Shown here piece after piece: positions 20,722-32,400 of a stretch of 64,000 bases of DNA (position 1 is the first letter of the stretch; each line of letters opens with the position of its first letter). The notes beneath the pieces were generated by a model. That model saw only the letters and a program-made list of their open reading frames with translations. It made no database searches and was not told where the DNA came from. The DNA comes from Channallabes apus. Lineage: Eukaryota > Chordata > Actinopteri > Siluriformes > Clariidae. The translations under genes were made by a program, and so were the position numbers. Location: assembly GCA_030522415.1 (NCBI GenBank), contig CM060113.1, positions 4,050,967-4,114,966 on the forward strand, written 5' to 3'.

Positions 20722-21772
20722 AATTTAATAATCCATACTAAATTCACGACAATATCTGACCCTCGTCTAGACTACTGGTGCACTCTTATAAATAATACAT
20801 CCAACCCTGCACACTCAAATACTCCATAGTGCACTCTAATATGTGTATGGTGAGGTTCATTAATAGTAGTGTGCAGGAGGTTTACAGCTTCTGTAGTCAC
20901 ATGTCTTGGTCATGGTGAGAAATCAGGCTGGGTCTCGACAAGTCTTCACAATTCATGGCAAATAGTGAAGCGTAGTAGGTAGTTTGTAGGTAAATAGTGT
21001 AGATTTGTAGACAGTTTGCGATGATTCTGCACTTTAGGAATGTAGAATCCAACACGTCCTTATGAGCTCAAAGCTCCTTCTTAGAATTTTATTACGTGCA
21101 AACTAAGAAAAATATTTGAGCACTAAATTTAATGTTGTACTTTATTGTTGTAATATTTTGTACTGTATGATTTGTGTAAAACAATAAAAATCACAACGAC
21201 AATCACAGAGCAACTTTGTCTGATCGCAAGCTAGCTGGAATACCTGAAATTCTTAAATTGTAAAGCAGAAGGTTTACAGTGTGCCGAGTGTTTTTCACTT
21301 TTTTGAGTGTACTTCTTTTGAGCTGACTAATGCGACACTTTGCCTGAAACCTGAACGACTCCAGCATTCTCTCTGAGGCCGACAAAATGGCAATTTATCC
21401 AATTACAGGAGGAAATTCAGGAAGTGGCAGAATTGGATTTGGGAGTACTTTATGCTGGTTCAGGTTCCTCAATCCTGCCTGCAGGTGTCTGAGGCTAATG
21501 CGTGTCACTAGACGCTTTCGTACTGTAGTCTGTGTGTGTGTTTGTGTGTATGTCCGTGTGTGAGTGTGTGAGTGAGTGTAGTGAAGGGGAAAAGCATCAG
21601 TGATATCCTGCAGTAAAAGTGTAGAAGTGCATGGGCTCTCAGTGCAGCATCAGCAGGACGAATATGTGATACCGATTCAATTTACAGCACACATATCTGT
21701 TTGGATTTTGCCTGGAACCCCTCATAAGCTTTTAATCCCTTTTCGTGCTCGCTGGCATTACTGGTCCATTCC

Positions 21773-21774
<2 letters not shown>
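20722..21774. other. Unassigned stretch
   Basis: No gene or recognisable element. A loose TG/TGAG-rich stretch lies at 21530-21578. Confidence 0.6.

Positions 21775-21803
<29 letters not shown>
21775..21803. repeat. (CA)14 microsatellite
   Basis: Pure CA run. Confidence 0.96.
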
Positions 21804-21806
<3 letters not shown>

Positions 21807-21934
21807 CAATATGTCTTTCGTTATCTATAGTGACTTTAGTAGATATGAACCAAAAAAACCTCCATATGAACATCTGTGTTTTATTCACTGCGGTGCTGCT
21901 TGTACAGCACACTAAGCAACCTACAGTATGACGT

Positions 21935-21995
21935 ATAATATAGTGAAGGACTCATTTAATGAATATTATAGTTGATAGTATAAAAGGGACATTTA
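21935..21995 (+). repeat. Left part of a repeat split by Tc1 copy A
   Basis: 'tatagtgaaggactcattta' and 'tataaaagggacattta' match 24418-24437 and 24475-24492. Its remainder is at 23598-23745. Confidence 0.6.
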
Positions 21996-23597
21996 CAGTG
22001 GTGTGAAAAACTATTTGCCCCCCCTCCTGATTTCTTATTCTTTTGCATGTTTGTCACACAAAATGTTTCTGATCATCAAACACATTTAACTATTAGTCAA
22101 AGATAACACAAGTAAACACAAAATGCAGTTTTTAAATGAGGGGTTTTATTATTTAGGGAGAAAAAAAATCCAAACCTACCTGGCCCTGTGTGAAAAAGTA
22201 ATTGCCCCCTGAACCTAATAACTGGTTGGGCCACCCTTAGCAGCAATAACTGCAATCAAGCGTTTGCGATAACTTGCAACGAGTCTTTTACAGCGCTCTG
22301 GAGGAATTTTGGCCCACTCATCTTTGCAGAATTCAGCTTTATTTGAGGGTTTTCTAGCATGAACCGCCTTTTTAAGGTCATGCCACAACATCTCAATAGG
22401 ATTCAGGTCAGGACTTTGACTAGGCCACTCCAAAGTCTTCATTTTGTTTTTCTTCAGCCATTCAGAGGTGGATTTGCTGGTGTGTTTTGGGTCATTGTCC
22501 TGCTGCAGCACCCAAGATCGCTTCAGCTTGAGTTGACGAACAGATGGCCGGACATTCTCCTTCAGGATTTTTTGGTAGACAGTAGAATTCATGGTTCCAT
22601 CTATCACAGCAAGCCTTCCAGGTCCTGAAGCAGCAAAACAACCCCAGACCATCACACTACCACCACCATATTTTACTGTTGGTATGATGTTCTTTTTCTG
22701 AAATGCTGTGTTACTTTTACGCCAGATGTAACGGGACACGCACCTTCCAAAAAGTTCAACTTTTGTCTCGTCGGTCCACAAGGTATTTTCCCAAAAGTCT
22801 TGGCAATCATTGAGATGTTTTTTAGCAAAATTGAGACGAGCCTTAATGTTCTTTTTGCTTAAAAGTGGTTTGCGCCTTGGAAATCTGCCATGCAGGCCGT
22901 TTTTGCCCAGTCTCTTTCTTATGGTGGAGTCGTGAACACTGACCTTAATTGAGGCAAGTGAGGCCTGCAGTTCTTTAGATGTTGTCCTGGGGTCTTTTGT
23001 GGCCTCTTGGATGAGTTGTCTCTGCGCTCTTGGGGTAATTTTGGTCGGCTGGCCACTCCTGGGAAGGTTCACCACTGTTCCATGTTTTTGCCATTTGTGG
23101 ATAATGGCTCTCACTGTGGTTCGCTGGAGTCCCAAAGCTTTAGAAATGGCTTTATAACCTTTACCAGGCTGATAGATCTCCATTACTTTTGTTCCTGAGT
23201 TTCTTTGGATCTTGGCATGATGTCTAGCTTTTGAGGTGCTTTTGATCTACTTCTCTGTGTCAGGTAGCTCCTATTCAAGTGATTTCTTGATTGAAACAGG
23301 TGTGGCAGTAATCAGGCCTGGGGGTGACTACAGAAATTGAACTCAGGTGTGATAAACCACAGTTAAGTTATTTTTTAACAAGGGGGGCAATCACTTTTTC
23401 ACACAGGGCCATGTAGATTTGGAGTTTTTTTTCTCCCTTAATAACGTAAACCTTCATTTAAAAACTGCATTTTGTGTTCAATTATGTTATCTTTGACTAA
23501 TAGTTAACGGTTTTTGATGAGCAGAAACATTTAAGTGTGACAAACATGCAAAAGAATAAGAAATCAGGAAGGGGGCAAATAGTTTTTCACACCACTG
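21996..23597 (-). mobile_element. Tc1-like transposon copy A, with long IR/DR ends
   Basis: A 1602-bp element flanked by TA (21994-21995 and 23598-23599). Both ends start CAGTGGTGTGAAAAACTATT. The inverted repeats are about 210 bp and hold an inner direct repeat ('ttttcacacagggccatgta' near the right inner edge), the IR/DR arrangement known from fish Tc1 elements such as Sleeping Beauty relatives. It carries one transposase frame on the minus strand. A second copy of the family lies at 39348-40957 in the opposite orientation; the two are very similar in the parts compared by eye, so the family moved rather recently. Confidence 0.93.
22215..23183 (-). CDS. Tc1-like DD34E transposase, N-terminus out of frame
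   Basis: A 322-codon frame that would bind the element ends and carry out cut-and-paste transposition at TA. Visible parts: paired-like helix-turn-helix from residue 8 (KGYKAISKALGLQRTTVRAI), a GRPR-like hinge PRSGQP (41-46), a second HTH (about 50-95), a basic stretch RKRLGKNGLHGRFPRRKP (89-106), and the DDE acids D138 (LWTDETKVE), D229 (LQQDNDPKH) and E264 (SPDLNPIE), with 34 residues between D229 and E264. KYGGGSVMVWG is intact. The usual start, MPRSKE, is present upstream (about 23217) but a 10-base loss before 'aagtaatggag' puts it out of frame, so this ATG drops about 22 residues. Copy B shows three further residues (LQQ) that are missing near the C-terminus here. Probably inactive, though unusually well kept. 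Confidence 0.9.
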   Translation of the reverse strand: MEIYQPGKGYKAISKALGLQRTTVRAIIHKWQKHGTVVNLPRSGQPTKITPRAQRQLIQEATKDPRTTSKELQASLASIKVSVHDSTIRKRLGKNGLHGRFPRRKPLLSKKNIKARLNFAKKHLNDCQDFWENTLWTDETKVELFGRCVSRYIWRKSNTAFQKKNIIPTVKYGGGSVMVWGCFAASGPGRLAVIDGTMNSTVYQKILKENVRPSVRQLKLKRSWVLQQDNDPKHTSKSTSEWLKKNKMKTLEWPSQSPDLNPIEMLWHDLKKAVHARKPSNKAEFCKDEWAKIPPERCKRLVASYRKRLIAVIAAKGGPTSY

Positions 23598-23745
23598 TAT
23601 GTAACAAGTCTACAGTGTCATCATTGCAGTCTCTTGGTAAATTGGCCTGGATAGAAAACAGCTTTTGTAGAGCTGCTATATATATAACAAACCTGTTACA
23701 CTGATGTTTCACAACATTTATTGTAACTTTTAATGGATACTGGAA
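23598..23745 (+). repeat. Right part of the repeat split by Tc1 copy A
   Basis: 'gctgctatatatataacaaa' and 'gatgtttcacaacatttatt' match 24629-24680. With 21935-21995 it forms one older repeat into which the transposon jumped. 23746-24414 is unassigned, with T-rich runs near 24007 and 24166-24188. Confidence 0.6.
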
Positions 23746-24414
23746 CTGGTAATGGATAACTGGTAATGGATAACTGGTAATGGTAATGAATCCAGTGCCT
23801 CCTCTGCATATGAGCGCCCCACCTTAAGAATTTTCTCCTTAAGATCTGTAAATTTGCACTAAATCTTGCTCGGCATGTGAAGCATTTCCGGCATCGAGCG
23901 ACCGAACTTATCCTAACCGAACGCCGGCTAAGTCGCGCAAACGTCCAGCAGCCATTTAAACTTGTTTACGTTTACAGTGGAAAGACAAGCTAAGGCAAGT
24001 TTCCTTTTTTTTTTTTTGTATTTTGTGCAAGATTTAGTGAAGACATTGTATCATGAATTCAAGGAATGATAAGAAGGATGGAAGTGAGAAAAATAATAAT
24101 AAATAAATAAATAAAATGTAAAGCATTTTAGCCATTATTTGTTTTTTTCTGTTTTCATTTTCTGAGTTTTTTTTATTTTTTTTTTTATTTCATTCCCATA
24201 TTCTGGTAGTGCTAAAATTTACCCTATATAAAAGTAATGATAACTTTTGTTCTACTTGACATATCCAAAAAACCCAAATACACAGTTAGAAGCCTGAAGC
24301 CTCCCCGTTAACACACACCATGAACTATTGTATTTATATAAGCACACGTATTTTTAAAATCGTCATTAACCTGTGCTGAGTTGCCGGCACGTGTTGGGCC
24401 ATGAAGCAAAATAG

Positions 24415-24690
24415 CTTATAGTGAATGATCCATTTAATGAGGGAGGAAAAGGCATACAGTATATATTGTTCATATTATAAAGGAGGCATTTATGTTACGT
24501 TCATGGAAGGAGTCCTTAGTATCACCACTTTCATTTCCTGGTTAATTGAAAAGTTGTTTCTTTTTTTCCCCATCTTATTAACTTCAAGAAAGAGGAAAAA
24601 GATACCTGGATAACAAACCACTTTTATAGCGGCTATATATAAAACAAACCTGTTTAACAGATGTTTCACAACATGACTTGTAACTATAAT
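24415..24690 (+). repeat. Uninterrupted relative of the repeat split by Tc1 copy A
   Basis: Reads 'tagtgaatgatccatttaat', 'ataaaggaggcatttatgtt' and 'acctgtttaacagatgtttc', the same order as 21935-21995 plus 23598-23745. The place where Tc1 sits in the other copy is the plain 'gcatttatgttacg' here. Confidence 0.6.
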
Positions 24691-24953
24691 TGGATTAAAA
24701 AGTAATACATGCTCGTTAATAACTCAAAAATGTACATCTTTGCCAGTTGCTATGATGTAAGAAGAATCAAATGCTTTGGGACGTGAAATCATTCATTTCC
24801 ACGAGGTAAACCGGTGGCAACTCGGCTTCATCCAGGCAATGTTGATTTGGAGTGCCGTGCTTTCATGGGTCAGTGCTAATCAGTGGATAATCACAATTAA
24901 CAGTTGTAAACAAGATGCAGCGCTTATCTAGGGAAAGCGCTGCATGTAAACAC

Positions 24954-25075
24954 ACCCACACACACACACACACACACACACCTCAAAATGACTTTCGATA
25001 AGAGGGTCGTTTTTAAATATTTTGAAGGAAAAAAGGGAAGTATCGAACAGAATTTATTTTCACTCTCTTTATTGC

Positions 25076-25124
<49 letters not shown>

Positions 25125-25154
25125 CTGTGCGTGTGTGTGTGCATGTGTGTGCGC
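24954..25154. repeat. (CA)n and (TG)n microsatellites
   Basis: (CA)13 at about 24954-24980 and a 44-bp pure (TG)n from 25079, then TG-rich to 25154. The overlapping frames on both strands are translated repeat. Confidence 0.95.
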
Positions 25155-25419
25155 ATTACTGATGTTCAGACTTTGTCTAAGGATCAATCCAAAGTGGGTT
25201 TGAGTGGCTAATGGAGATTACCCAAGGTGTGGCGTGGAACTTTTCAGGCCTCCCTGCTCTCCTGTGTGTATTGATCTGCAGCAGCACAAAGATGTTTAAG
25301 AGTGACAAAGAAGCATCTATAAAAAAAAAGGTAAGAAATAAAAAGATACATAATAAAAACATAAACAGAAGATAGAAAGAAATCCCATAAGAATCGTTAC
25401 TATCATAATCTATTGCCCA

Positions 25420-25580
25420 TTAGTATACCATAGTATTACCATGGTACTTCAGACATTACTGTACCATGAAGGCATTATAGGACTTTAAAGAGTACCTGGG
25501 TCGGTACTCTGGCACCTCAGGTACTGTGGTACTGTGACACTACTATGGTGTGTACCTCAGTGTACTTTGTTGAATACCAG
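25420..25580. repeat. TACCATGGTA-rich repeat, copy 2
   Basis: Shares 'taggactttaaagagtacc', 'taccatagtattac' and 'ggtactgtggtact' with 15410-15610. 25581-26035 has only further short motifs of the same type near 25980. Confidence 0.6.
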
Positions 25581-26039
25581 ATAAATTTGGTTTACTTTTA
25601 CTTTATATTTTTCTATTAATACAGTAATTTTTATATGGATATTTTTGGGTTATGGAAATGAATCATTATAGTTTTTTAAATTATTCCGTATGGGGAAATT
25701 TGCTCGGAGATAAAATGGCATCCAGGATTCCCCTCATGATGTGAAGGCACAGAGACAACATTTCACTGTGCGATTCACTTCCTTAAGCGTGGTTATGGTT
25801 TTTGGCCACATAATGCCAGTGTTGTCTCAGATTTAGTTAAGTGGATCAGTATGCTTTATATTGTATATTTGTCTTAAAGGCTTATAAGACTTACTTTGTC
25901 TGACTTACAAACAAATCCGACTTACGAACATGCTCCTGGAATGGAACTCATTGTAAAGTAGGCGACAATGTTATGTGTGTTATATTATTATTATAAATAT
26001 TACAGTACTGTGGAAAAATACCATAGTACTATATGGTAC

Positions 26040-26225
26040 AGGTTGTTGGACGAAGAGGTGGTCCCATTAAGACGTCACCATAGGGGACTATCCGATCACA
26101 ACACAACATGGCACATGTTTTACGCTGGATGCCCTTCCTGATGCAACCCTCCCATTTTATCCTGGCTTGGGACCGGCACTGCATCCAGTGGCTGGGGTTT
26201 GGGCAATGGGAGTAGTGTGGGAACA
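26040..26225 (-). mobile_element. SINE of the 14.28-kb family, diverged
   Basis: On the + strand 'ttttacgctggatgcccttc' and 'gatgcaaccctcccatttt' then 'gggaccggcactgcatcca' are the reverse of the 14284-14481 SINE. Its tail side ('gtggtcccattaagacgtca') is degraded. Minus orientation. Confidence 0.7.
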
Positions 26226-26289
26226 GCTAAAGTTCTAACAAGCCAATACTACAGCATATGGTACTGGTAAAATTGTACTGCCATGAAAC

Positions 26290-27360
26290 CTACACTACGG
26301 ACCTAAAATATCTTTTTGAATGAAAGATGGTGTGGAAACACTAATGACACGGCCGACCTGGTGGAAATTGGAAAACTGCTGCGAGAGGAACAACCTCCTC
26401 TTTAACATCATCAAGTCAAAGGAATTGATAGTGGACTTCAGTACAAAGCAGGAGCAGAACTACCAAAACCCCCTAACTCATAAAAGCCTAGTGGGGAGAG
26501 TGGACAGCTTCAGATACAGCTTCCTTCACATCACGCAGGATCTGTCATGGTGTTGACACATCAACACCGTAGTGTAAAAGCCCCCGGCAGCATTTCTACC
26601 ACCTCAGACACTTGAGAGACTTTTGACTGCCCTTCAAGGTATTTAGGAACTTTAATTTCTGAACCATAGAGAGCATCCTGACGGGAAACATCACAACCAT
26701 GCAGGAGAGATGAGCTCTACAGAGCGTGGTGCGATCAGCTGAGTGTATCATCCTTACCAGACTCCCAGACCTGCACTCAATCTACAGGTAGCGGCGCTGG
26801 ACCAAGGCCAGGAAGGTAGTGAAGGACCTCAGACACCCCAACAATGGACTGTTCTCTCTGTTGCAGTCTGGAAAATGCTTCCGCTCCCTGAAGGCCAACA
26901 CAGAGAGACTGAGGAGAAGCTTCTTCCCGCAGGCGATACAGACTCTCAACCAGAACTCCACATAGGACCAAACAATCTGATCTGCTTTCTTTGTTCTCTC
27001 ACACAATAAACACTCTCCCTATTCAGACACTATTCACCTACACACATTTGCACACGGCCTAAAAGTTGCACTCCTCGGAGACTTTGCACATTGCATGTGA
27101 TTAAACATTGCTCATTTTTCACATAAACAGGACTAACTGCAATGAAGGTATAAATTATCCTGCATAACCTATACACTCAACAACTGATGAAATTCTATTT
27201 CAATTCTATTTCAATTCTTACAACATGAACATATTGTACATTTTACAGATAAAGTTTTTTTTATATTTGTATTATTTTCTCTTATTTCATATTTAACTTC
27301 TTTATTTTAGGTCACTGCCAGTGTGCCGGTGTATGTGACAAATAAAAATGTTATTTAAAT
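26290..27360 (+). pseudogene. CR1/Rex1-like LINE: RT C-terminal end and 3' UTR
   Basis: The 3' end of a non-LTR retrotransposon. The frame from 26320 reads LLFNIIKSKELIVDFSTKQE then SLVGRVDSFRYSFLHITQDL, the region behind the RT palm in CR1-clade elements (usual pattern 'NxxKTKExIVDFR...VxSFKFLGxHI..DLSW'). After breaks, 26790-26960 gives WTKARK, HPNNGLFSLLQSGKCFRS and SLKANTERLRRSFFPQAIQT, the family's C-terminus, which ends at a stop near 26963. The 3' UTR runs to 'gacaaataaaaatgtt' at about 27355. No palm motif (YADD) and no endonuclease remain, so the copy is 5'-truncated and broken. Rex1 assignment is a best guess. Confidence 0.7.
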
Positions 27361-28247
27361 TTGGAGATAATTAGTTTTTTTTTTTTTTTAGCAAAAAAAC
27401 CCTAACCCTAACCTTTTTTCTTGCTTATCACATACAGTAGCATGGTGTCATTTCCAACCAACCGACACAGGGGCGGCCATCATCATCCTGTATTGTTTAT
27501 ACATAATAATCGATGTTAATGTGTTAATGCTATGTGGTGTTAATCTTATGGCTGTTGAACCAAAATCTATTTCATCAAGGTTAAAAAAGTTTTCCCTACA
27601 CATCAATATTGTACTTTATTCTGTTAAAATTTGTTCCATATAAACCCAATCATGTCCATGTTCCAAAATATTGAAAAGTTCAAAAGAGTAAACACTTATG
27701 CAGTTTGCTGTACATTTCAGGAGAGAGGTACTCAATCATAGGTATAATTATGAATTGTTAATGCTAAATTTAACTGTGTTTAGTGATTTACATTTCTCAC
27801 TCAACTTCCAAACGAGAGCACATCACACTCAAGGGAAATAGAACTCGCGTACAAGCCGAAAACCTATTTACAAATGAATAGCCGAGTAAACATTTACAGC
27901 TTGGCTTACTTAAGATGTCAGGTGAATAATTTAAAGGTCTTTGGCTGTCCAAGTATTTTCAAGGCTGTTAAGGATGAGATGTGACTTTCGGGTTTTATGG
28001 CTTAATGGTGTTGTATTACTGTGCAGTTTGGGTGTCCTCTATGTTTGTCTCTCTCTCTCTCTCTCTGTTTGTTATTTGGAAGCAGTTCTTTGGTAGACAC
28101 TTGATATTAAACTGATATGACACGTGTGCTCTTCATGAGGTTGGGGGGGGCAAAGCTAAGTAAACAGGAAGTGATAAGATTGTATCAACACTTTTTTTGC
28201 AAGAAAGATTTAATTTTACTTTAAATAGTAGATCATTTATTCAGAAT
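27361..28247. other. Unassigned stretch with a short telomere-like run
   Basis: Two CCCTAA units lie at about 27399-27413 between a T-run and a T-rich block. Otherwise there are only a short (TC)n near 28047 and a G-run near 28143. Confidence 0.6.
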
Positions 28248-28556
28248 GATAAATTATTCATTTATTGTCTATATCACTTTATCCTGTGTTGAGCTTATCC
28301 CAGGAGGGGCATGAGGCAAGGTGCCAATTCATCACAGGACACACACACACACACACCACATGTAATTTGTGTACACCAATCAGCTTAATCTGCATATTTT
28401 TGGACTGTGGGAGGAAACTGGAGTACCCGGAGGAAACACACCACGCATGGGGAGAGCATGCAAACTCCATACACACAGAGACCTAAAGCAGGATTCGAAC
28501 CCTCGACCTTGTAGCTGAGAGGCCACAGTGCAAGCCACAATGCGACTGTGGCGCCA
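28248..28556 (-). mobile_element. V-SINE-type SINE, nearly full length
   Basis: Reads on the + strand tail to head: 'tatatcactttatcctgtgt', 'ggtgccaattcatcacagg', a short CA run, 'tttttggactgtgggaggaa', 'gagagcatgcaaactccata', then 'ggattcgaaccctcgacc' (B-box complement). Minus orientation. Its flanks are (ATTT)-rich so I cannot fix a duplication. Confidence 0.85.
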
Positions 28557-28746
28557 AGAGTGAGTATAATTAAATTTAAATATTAAATGTATTTACTTGT
28601 CAAAATACAAAGTACAAAGGTCATGATCCAAGTTTCACAGTTTGTAAAACACAAGTTTACATAAAAAATTTATACATTTGTGCTTAGATTACATGGCGCA
28701 TTATAAAAATATAAGTTTAATGAATATTATTAGTATTCTTCTTCTT

Positions 28747-28770
28747 ATAATAATAATAATAATAATAATA
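28747..28770. repeat. (ATA)8 repeat
   Basis: Pure AAT/ATA run. 28771-29160 holds nothing else recognisable. Confidence 0.94.
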
Positions 28771-29164
28771 TGTAAAATTATGTAAAGAAATCTATGAAAA
28801 ACTTGGGTCGAAATATGTCAGAATGACAGGTGTTAAATTTCTCCATTAAAAGTTTCAAATGTCTCAAAATAAAGGTTACGGTCTTCGTGTATAGTCTATG
28901 TTTCCTGTGTGATTCAGTAATGCCAGATTTAGATTTTCCTGTGTGTTTTTAGCCCAAAGCTTGACGTGGGCAAAAAAAAAAAAAAAAATACACTTGTCAA
29001 CAAAAACACTTTGTCAACAACACACCATATAACAGCACCACAATTTATGCTCCTTCATGTTTTAATTTCTCTACTACAGAATAAAGTTTGAAAAACTATG
29101 TTACAGAGGTGATAACTAATACATTTTCACATTAACAAACACCACTCAGACATTACAGGGACTG

Positions 29165-29470
29165 AGCTGTTATTTGCCACATCCCCCGTACAGTCGTGAC
29201 CTTACTCTAAGCCATTTCTACATGTTTGGGCCATTAAAGGAGTTCCTGGGAGGCCAGCGTATCAGACGTAAAGCAGGCAGTCCGATCATGGCTCTGATAT
29301 ACTGAGAAAACTTTCTACCTTGATGGTGTCCAAGCACTAGTGAAACACTGGGATAAGTGCCTTGGTGTAGCAGGAGATTATATAGAGAAATAAAGAGAGT
29401 TTTTACTCTCAGAACAGTCTTCTGTTATTCTGTACAATTCTGTACAAGTCCCGGTTTGACTTGAACTCCT
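29165..29470 (+). mobile_element. Mariner-like 3' end
   Basis: The + strand near 29185-29265 reads PPYSRDLTLSHF then MFGPLKEFLGGQR, the C-terminal part of a mariner transposase; the third catalytic Asp that should close 'PSD' is His here. The element end 'acaagtcccggtttgacttg' lies at about 29442-29461. The 5' two thirds is missing. Confidence 0.7.
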
Positions 29471-29474
29471 CTAG

Positions 29475-32400
29475 TATATTTCAGCAAACTACCCTTTTTC
29501 TCCCTCCATATCAAAGAGATCATATCGGTCACACTTTTATCCACTGAGAACAAGCATCAATCCACATGTCTTTCCTTTCCCAAAACTCAGTCAGGTTGTC
29601 ATGGTGAGTATATTAACTGGAAAGGTATCATGGTGTCCATACCACATCATTTTCCTTCAATACAACATCTGACAAGTTTTTTCGAAATCTTTCCTAATAA
29701 ATCCTCCTGCCCCTTTTAACAGAGCCCTCGAGCTATTTCGTGTTTTGTGGAAAAAAATACAGTATGACCTCTAATTTGCTTCCTCAAGGATAACCAGGCT
29801 GTCGCTTTTATTCAGGGACTGGAGCTGAAGCAGATTCCGTTTTCTGTATTTCAGACAATGCTCAATCTTCTGCAGATTATACACCATTGAGGATGAAATA
29901 ACTTAAATGGTGCAAAAAAAAAAAAAAAGTAAATGGACGAGCATGCTCGCTTTAACGCATCATCAACCAACTTCTCGTGATGCTTATTGACATGAAATAC
30001 GAACGGCGTGTTCCGCACGAGTTCTTCACGGAGGTAAAATGAAGCGTTTTCAAAAGACACACAATTTAATGAAGTGCTTTTCAGCACCAAAACAGACTTT
30101 GATGGAACTGTTCAAAGAACTACACCGTTATTTTGCTCTCAATAGCAGTGACATTTGATACGGTTTGAAATTCAGTGGTTGACTTAATGGATTTAGATTT
30201 CTTTTTTATTTTATGTGTATGTCAGCTGTGCAAACTGGCTGACATTTACCGGGAGTGTCTTGTTTTAAATTCCCCACGTCGGCTCTGAGTGCACAGGGTC
30301 AGTCAAGAGTTATTATCTGGAAAAAACAATAAGACCATTTACATCACACCACATGGCATGAAGGCTGTGAAAATTCTTATAATCATACAATACACTTCTC
30401 ATTGTAGACTAGAAATAATATTGCTATGCGGCGGGAGCCAAAGATCTTGAGACAAAAGTGAATCATTTTAATGACATTCCATTTTTTAAAATAATGACAA
30501 TCAAGGTATTAACGATAATTTGTTATATTATGCAAATAAATTACTACACAACAATCGATATTTAGCCTTTTATTTTTCAAAGCCTGCTGGATCCGCCTGG
30601 CCAAAGAGTCAAGAAGACGTCTGTAGTACACTGCTGTCCCTGACTCTGTCCATGCGTGCTTAATTGCTTCCTGAAATCAAGTAAAGACATTTGGTCAAGA
30701 AGTTCACAATTCACTTGGGAGTTCCCTAGTTTTAGCCATTTTTGTGCAGAGGTGGACATGCCGACTTTAGAAAATAAAAGTCCTTTCAGGTGTTTGTTTC
30801 ATCCAATACATAAATCAGCTGAGTAATTTCTAAATAGTTCAGACCAAGTACAGTAATGTGATTGGACAAGAGGCATTCTGTAAGAGCCATATTTATTTTT
30901 CATAATTTTGTTGTTGTGTTTATTTGAATTTTGTTAGTTAAGCATTTAGTTATGATAATCGTAAGTTGTTCTGTGGCGTCATTCCATAATTGCGTAGTTA
31001 CATGACTATTGCGCATGGTAGAAGTCAGTTAAGATACGGAAGTTGTGGAGAACACAAGCTTTTGACCGTAATCCAAGACCGTAATCTAAAACCGTAATCT
31101 AACACAGCAAATTAGTTGCAAATGAAATAAAATAAATCAAGAGACCAAGAATTCATGGACGTCCGAGTCGTGAGTAAATGAGTGCAATAAGAAAGATACG
31201 CATCAGAACTTGTGGAATAACATGCCCGTATACATTCCATGAGTGATGATAATACAGCATAACAACACTCAGATATTTGATTATATGTATCATACAAATA
31301 TTCTAACTATCGTTAATTACATAAACTCACGCGGAAAGCGCAGAATGGCTGAGAGTAGGTCTGTACAGTCAGCTGTACTGAGGAGAGAGACGCTGCCTGC
31401 CAAAAAACAGTCAGAGAAGCACTTTTAGCAAGAACACACATCTGATAACATTTTATCATCTTAAACAAAATGCTGTACATGCAGTAATCGCTTTTAAGTC
31501 ATTCTGAATCGCATCTGAACCGTGTTGTTCTGTTTAAGATGAACTACCTTATAACACAAGGCTGAATCCCAAATCGCACTCTAACAAGGGCAGAACTTGG
31601 TGTGTGGAACAAGGGATTGTACACCCTACATAGCACACTAGCTTTCCATTTAACACTATTTGGTATTCGACGTCAGAACACGAACGTTAACAAAGCTGAT
31701 ATTCTAAAGTGGAATAAGTGGAAATATGAAGTAAAACTTGTAAGTTTCTCAGGACTGTCCACCACCTCCATGGCTTACTCTCCTCACCTTTTTGCTACAG
31801 AGTACTGGGAAGAGTTTGACACTACTTTCATTCCTGTTAATTACACTAGCTGTCGGCCAGCAGATTCTCTCCATTTGATACTGCTTAATTATTACAACTC
31901 TTTATCCAGATAAAATTGAACTGATTAGTGAAATCACCTGTTCTGTGCACAGGGAGTGCTATAATACCTGACATATTTTCTCCTAATACTTTTGGCCACC
32001 ACAGTATAGTTGAAAATAACAATAGCGGGTAAAATATAAGGTGAATTAAATATTTTAAATCTAAAATATTTAATGAATCTATTTACTGACCTATGTAGAA
32101 CTAAAAAGAATAAGTCAAGCTTAGGATGTACAGCACCTAAAATGTATGGTCATTCATGCAAATTTAAATCAAAGATGTGGTTGTAACCTGTGAAGCACGG
32201 CAGAGGAAAGTATGCAGGTTAAACTGCTAAACTCTTAGCTTAGCCTTCATTTCTATTCATTTAACTTGAGACAGAAATGATTATGAATGACCACATTGAT
32301 TTGCTTTGCTTAAATTTATAATACTTAACATGCAAGACATGGCATCCGTCAATGCTAAATTCAGTCACTCAGCCTACTATTTCATCTCGACCCTTCAATT

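Noticed and set aside
22359..22628. 89-codon + strand frame inside Tc1 copy A
   Set aside because: It is the antisense shadow of the transposase frame and recurs as such in copy B.
27399..27413. Interstitial telomere repeat
   Set aside because: Only about two CCCTAA units, within chance for low-complexity DNA.
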